From positions 1 to 9,299 of the forward strand of contig JAUWAH010000058.1 of assembly GCA_030602145.1 (NCBI GenBank): a DNA stretch of 9,299 nucleotides, read 5' to 3'. Below the pieces are notes generated by a model that saw only the letters and a list, made by a program, of their open reading frames with translations, ran no database searches and was not told the origin of the DNA. The position numbers and the translations under genes are program-made. Below, in pieces: positions 6,419 through 9,299 of the stretch. The number at the start of each line of letters is the position of its first letter. Position 1 is the first letter of the stretch. The DNA is from Desulfobulbus sp. GTDB taxonomy: Bacteria > Desulfobacterota > Desulfobulbia > Desulfobulbales > Desulfobulbaceae.

Positions 6419-7641
6419 ACTCCCGGGACTATTACACCTGGTGGCAGAGGGCAGACCTCTGCTACCAGCACAATCAACTCATCTTTCATGGCCGATCGGT
6501 GCAGCAACTGGCCAATCAGTTCGGCACCCCTGCCTTTGTCTACTCGGCCGCCCGGGTCAGGGACAATCTTGTCCGTCTGCACACGGCCCTCAACGCTGTC
6601 GGGTTGGCGGGCCGCTTCACCCTCCATTACGCCATGAAGGCCAACCGTTTCGCACCGTTGCTGACCCTGCTCAAACAGAGTGGACTCTGCGGTATCGATG
6701 CCTGTTCGCCGTTCGAGGTCGAGCATGCGGTGAGTTGCGGTTTTGTACCGGAAGATATCTCTTTCACGGCCACAAGTCTCTCCTGGCGGGATCTGGACAT
6801 GCTGGCGCGCTACGATGGGCTGTGCATGGATTGCGATTCGATCCATGCCATTCGCCGCTGGGGGACGCTGAAGCCTGGCACAGCCATCGGTCTGCGGGTG
6901 AATCCGGCCATGGGCATCGGCCGGGTGGACAATGACAAACTGCACTACGCGGGGGAAGTGACCACCAAATTCGGCATCTATGAAGAACAGTTTGCCGAAG
7001 CACTGGACACCGCCAGGCAACATGGGCTGCGGGTAACCAAGATCCATTTTCACACCGGCTGCGGCTATCTGACCCCGCAGCTTGACCAGTTGGAACGGAT
7101 CATCGGCCATTGCTTTGCCTTCATCGAGGCCGCAGGTACGGTGGAGCGGGTCAACATCGGTGGCGGTTTGGGCGTACCCCACCTGCCCGGCGATCAACCA
7201 CTCGACCTGGACCAATGGGCAGCAGTGCTTCACCGGCAGTTTGGCGGCCGTGATCTGCATCTGGAGGTGGAACCCGGCGACTATATCGTCAAGGATGCCG
7301 GGCTGCTGCTGCTGGAGAAGACCTTTGTCGAGAAGAAGCAGGCCACCACCTTTGTCGGGGTGGATGGAGGGTTCAATATCGCTCCGGAACCGGCCTATTA
7401 CAACCTGCCGTTCCAGCCTCTGCCGCTCCACCTGGACGGCGACCATCCAACCTTCACGCCCATGACCGTGGTCGGCAACATCAATGAGGCCCTGGATGTG
7501 TGGTATGCGGAGGCTATGCTGCCGGACCTCGCCGATCACAGCCATCTGGCGCTGATCAATGCCGGCGCCTACTCGGCGGCTATGGCCTCCAATCACTGCA
7601 TGCGCGGCTCATTCAGGGAATTTTTACTGATGGAGGCCTGA
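6415..7641 (+). CDS. Fold-type III PLP-dependent decarboxylase-like protein (LysA superfamily)
   Basis: This family of alanine-racemase-fold PLP enzymes includes diaminopimelate, ornithine and carboxynorspermidine decarboxylases. The 408-residue product has the PLP lysine in HYAMKAN (K75), HFHTGCG (211-217, cf. HxGSG), the glycine loop IGGGLG (248-253), and a C-terminal AGAYSAAMASN (383-393) like that of LysA. Two conserved positions differ. EPGDYIV (286-292) has Asp289 where EPGR normally places the Arg near the PLP phosphate. VVGNINEALD (352-361) has Asn357 where decarboxylases carry the active-site Cys of CESxD, while Glu358 and Asp361 are kept. The substrate is therefore probably not the standard one, and I give no gene symbol. 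It starts with TTG, coupled to the SET gene. A role in lysine-like or polyamine chemistry is only a guess. Confidence 0.85.
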   Translation: MNSRDYYTWWQRADLCYQHNQLIFHGRSVQQLANQFGTPAFVYSAARVRDNLVRLHTALNAVGLAGRFTLHYAMKANRFAPLLTLLKQSGLCGIDACSPFEVEHAVSCGFVPEDISFTATSLSWRDLDMLARYDGLCMDCDSIHAIRRWGTLKPGTAIGLRVNPAMGIGRVDNDKLHYAGEVTTKFGIYEEQFAEALDTARQHGLRVTKIHFHTGCGYLTPQLDQLERIIGHCFAFIEAAGTVERVNIGGGLGVPHLPGDQPLDLDQWAAVLHRQFGGRDLHLEVEPGDYIVKDAGLLLLEKTFVEKKQATTFVGVDGGFNIAPEPAYYNLPFQPLPLHLDGDHPTFTPMTVVGNINEALDVWYAEAMLPDLADHSHLALINAGAYSAAMASNHCMRGSFREFLLMEA

Positions 7642-7833
7642 CACAGGGCATCTTGCCAAAGAGGTACATCCTGAATCGTGCGTTTGTTCGGAAAAATAAA
7701 GCATGACATCCTTGCAAAGAACAGCAGAATGATCGGTTTTTCATTTTGACCTGATCGATAAATACTTGGAATAGTTTAAATATTTTTCTTTGCTACGCTC
7801 CTCACCGTCATTTCGGTCGAGGCAAGGAATCCC

Positions 7834-7862
7834 TTGACACAGGGCACAAGATTTCTTACTGC
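7834..7862 (+). promoter_or_regulatory. Weak promoter candidate
   Basis: A perfect -35 TTGACA lies at 7834-7839. At the ideal 17-nt spacing the -10 position reads TACTGC (7857-7862), which matches TATAAT only in its first two bases. It would need an activator, or it may be chance. It would drive the secreted protein starting at 7956. Confidence 0.25.
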
Positions 7863-7865
7863 GCT

Positions 7866-7879
7866 CTCAACGAGTTGAG
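7866..7879 (+). repeat. Palindrome, possible operator
   Basis: CTCAAC (7866-7871) and GTTGAG (7874-7879) form a perfect inverted repeat around a 2-nt centre. It lies where transcription from the weak promoter would begin, a usual place for a repressor site. No regulator gene is adjacent. Confidence 0.25.
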
Positions 7880-7955
7880 CGTCCAAGAGTTTTCTCGCTG
7901 TGGTTGCAATGCTCAGGCGAGAGTTTCCCCTCCTCTTATTGCCAATTTATACACC

Positions 7956-9206
7956 ATGACAGTACATCACACTCTGCTTGCCTGGCTGCTCGCCCTGGCC
8001 CTGTTGGTGCCGGCCGTGGTTCCGGCTATGGCCGGGCCGGCCAAGACCATGACCCTTCATCCGCAAACGCCCCAACCGCTGCGCTTTGTCGCCCGTGGTA
8101 CCTCACTGATTGACCTGAGCAGGCCGGAGACGCCGGTCTTTTTCCGGGGCATGGGCTATTCGCCCTATCTCCCCGGTGAAACGCCGGTCCGCGGCATGGC
8201 GCCGGGCAATGACGACCGTTATGATCGTCATCTCGCCCTGATGGAGGAGATGAACGTCACCTATCTCCATGTCTTTCCGCGCCTGATGCCGGCCAATTTT
8301 TTCAAGGCCCTTGATCGGACCGAAATGGTCTACGGCCAGGACGTGTGGGTCTGGGCTTATGAAGACGATTTCCTCGCTCCCAAGTTCCAGGCCAAGACCC
8401 TGCGGGACATCAAGGAGGTAATCGACCACACCTACCGGGTCGGCCGGCCGGACAGGCTGGTGCTATTTTCCATCGGCGACGAGTTGCAGGCCAAATGCGT
8501 CAAGTCCACCAATGCCCGCCATCCTGAGGTCCGCGATTATAAGGGCAAGCATTTGACCGTGACCAATCGCACTGCCACCGAGGTGGCCATGGCCAAGCTG
8601 GTGGACGAGGCCATGGAGTATGAACTGAGCCGTTATGGCCGCCGTCATCTCTACTGCCATACCAGTTGGACCCATATCGGCCCGATCGCCGACCGACCCG
8701 ATCTCGAGGTCAGCCGGGAGGACATCCTGGTGCCGGACATGGGCGATCTGGTCTGCCTCAACGTCTACACCTATGCCAACGGCGTGCGCACCTCGCCGCC
8801 TGGTTCGGTCACCGGCACCACCTATCAAGGCTATCTGGAGCAATTGGCCAGAGAGTCAACCCAGCCGATCCTGGTGACCCAGGTGGGATTGGCAACCTCG
8901 CCGTATGAGCCCAGACCGTGGGTACCCGGATTCGGCGGTCACAAGGTTGAGGATGTGCCCGCCGCCTTTCGGGCCGTGTGGCGGGATATCCGCACTGCCG
9001 CCGGCAAGGAAAAGTTCAGCGGCCTGGTGTTTTTCGAATTGCACGACGAGTGGTGGAAGACCGCCAAGGGTCCGGAGGAGGCTCTTCGCCAGGACGAGGA
9101 TGATCCGGAGCAGTGGTTCGGTGTCTACAGTATCGACCTGAACCACAGTCTCACCCCCAAGGGAAAGATACCGGCGACAATCGGCGAGTTGTTTGCCGAA
9201 CCGTGA
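7956..9206 (+). CDS. Secreted TIM-barrel glycoside hydrolase-like protein
   Basis: The 416-residue product opens with a Sec signal peptide: a hydrophobic run LLAWLLALALLVPAVV (7-22) and a likely cleavage after AMA at residue 26. The mature part reads like a (beta/alpha)8 glycosidase of the GH2/GH5/GH17 type: VFFRGMGYSPY (61-71), FSIGDE (171-176) at the place of the acid/base motif, LNVYTYAN (268-275) and VFFELHDEWWK (358-368) late in the barrel. The expected nucleophile strand reads ILVTQVG (305-311), with Gln309 where a Glu would normally sit, so catalysis is uncertain. ATG 7956 is chosen because it puts the signal peptide at the N-terminus; the preceding bases show no clear ribosome binding site. 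It probably acts on cell-surface or extracellular polysaccharide. The exact family is not assigned. Confidence 0.7.
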   Translation: MTVHHTLLAWLLALALLVPAVVPAMAGPAKTMTLHPQTPQPLRFVARGTSLIDLSRPETPVFFRGMGYSPYLPGETPVRGMAPGNDDRYDRHLALMEEMNVTYLHVFPRLMPANFFKALDRTEMVYGQDVWVWAYEDDFLAPKFQAKTLRDIKEVIDHTYRVGRPDRLVLFSIGDELQAKCVKSTNARHPEVRDYKGKHLTVTNRTATEVAMAKLVDEAMEYELSRYGRRHLYCHTSWTHIGPIADRPDLEVSREDILVPDMGDLVCLNVYTYANGVRTSPPGSVTGTTYQGYLEQLARESTQPILVTQVGLATSPYEPRPWVPGFGGHKVEDVPAAFRAVWRDIRTAAGKEKFSGLVFFELHDEWWKTAKGPEEALRQDEDDPEQWFGVYSIDLNHSLTPKGKIPATIGELFAEP

Positions 9207-9229
9207 CCAGACAGGAGTGTGAAGCGCGT

Positions 9230-9299
9230 GCCTATTCCGGTGAAGTCGGCCACGCATTCCAGTCGAATCCGGCCGGGCATTCCGGTGGAAGGCGGCCAC
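9230..9299 (+). repeat. Array of 23-bp imperfect tandem repeats, running off the window
   Basis: Three head-to-tail units fill the window end: 9230-9252, 9253-9275 and 9276-9298. The shared core is gnatTCCgGTgGAAgncGGCCa. The third unit contains a small inverted repeat TTCC-GGT-GGAA. The array starts 24 bp after the stop of the secreted protein and continues beyond the window. I recall similar ATTCCGGT...GGCCAC repeats next to IS21-like elements and in intergenic arrays of proteobacteria; this is memory, not a search. Confidence 0.8.

Larger units (their letters stand above)
7642..7955 (+). other. Intergenic stretch upstream of the secreted glycosidase-like gene
   Basis: About 314 bp with an AT-rich middle (about 7735-7800). 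No gene is supported. T-runs near 7738-7748 and 7782-7790 follow no clear stem, so no terminator is called. A promoter candidate and a palindrome lie at its right-hand side. An open frame continues into it from the downstream gene up to TTG 7875, but that part does not resemble a protein start. Confidence 0.6.

Noticed and set aside
7639..7846. 12-base direct repeat TGACACAGGGCA at 7639-7650 and 7835-7846.
   Set aside because: A pair of matching 12-mers is expected by chance in a window this size; the first copy contains the stop codon of the PLP gene.

Overview
The window looks like chromosomal DNA of a GC-rich Gram-negative bacterium. All supported genes lie on the + strand. LPS heptose genes imply an outer membrane. 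A free-standing YcaO enzyme with C-terminal TPRs, a probable UGA recoding site and general gene style suggest a sulfate-reducer-like deltaproteobacterium (Desulfobulbales or a relative). That placement is inference from family knowledge, not a database result.

Region 1 (1-5114) is a tightly packed run of genes: the 3' end of an unrecognised gene, tsaE (ATGA overlap), a YcaO-TPR gene after 65 bp, waaF (GTGA overlap), gmhB (ATGA overlap), and a glycerophosphodiester phosphodiesterase 4 bp further on. The overlaps suggest one translationally coupled unit mixing tRNA modification (TsaE), ATP-dependent peptide-backbone chemistry (YcaO), LPS inner-core heptose supply and transfer (GmhB, WaaF) and phospholipid head-group turnover. 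The most notable point is that the YcaO reading frame continues upstream, past an in-frame TGA at 835-837, to an ATG at 769. The extra N-terminus looks like genuine coding sequence, so the gene may be an undescribed selenoprotein. Nonsense mutation, sequencing error or a downstream GTG start remain possible.

Region 2 (5115-5941) holds no gene I can support. Its central part is visibly AT-richer than its surroundings and contains a possible promoter and overlapping hairpins, so a structured RNA, a long leader or a decayed insertion are all possible.

Region 3 (5942-7641) is a two-gene cassette: a small SET-domain protein methyltransferase with a post-SET cysteine cluster, overlapped by a TTG-started fold-type III PLP enzyme of the diaminopimelate decarboxylase superfamily. 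The PLP enzyme has unusual residues at two normally conserved active-site positions. I know no established function for this pair.

Region 4 (7642-9299) has a 314-bp intergenic stretch with a weak promoter candidate and a palindrome, then a secreted TIM-barrel glycosidase-like protein. The window ends inside an array of 23-bp imperfect tandem repeats, of a type I associate with mobile-element or intergenic repeat families.
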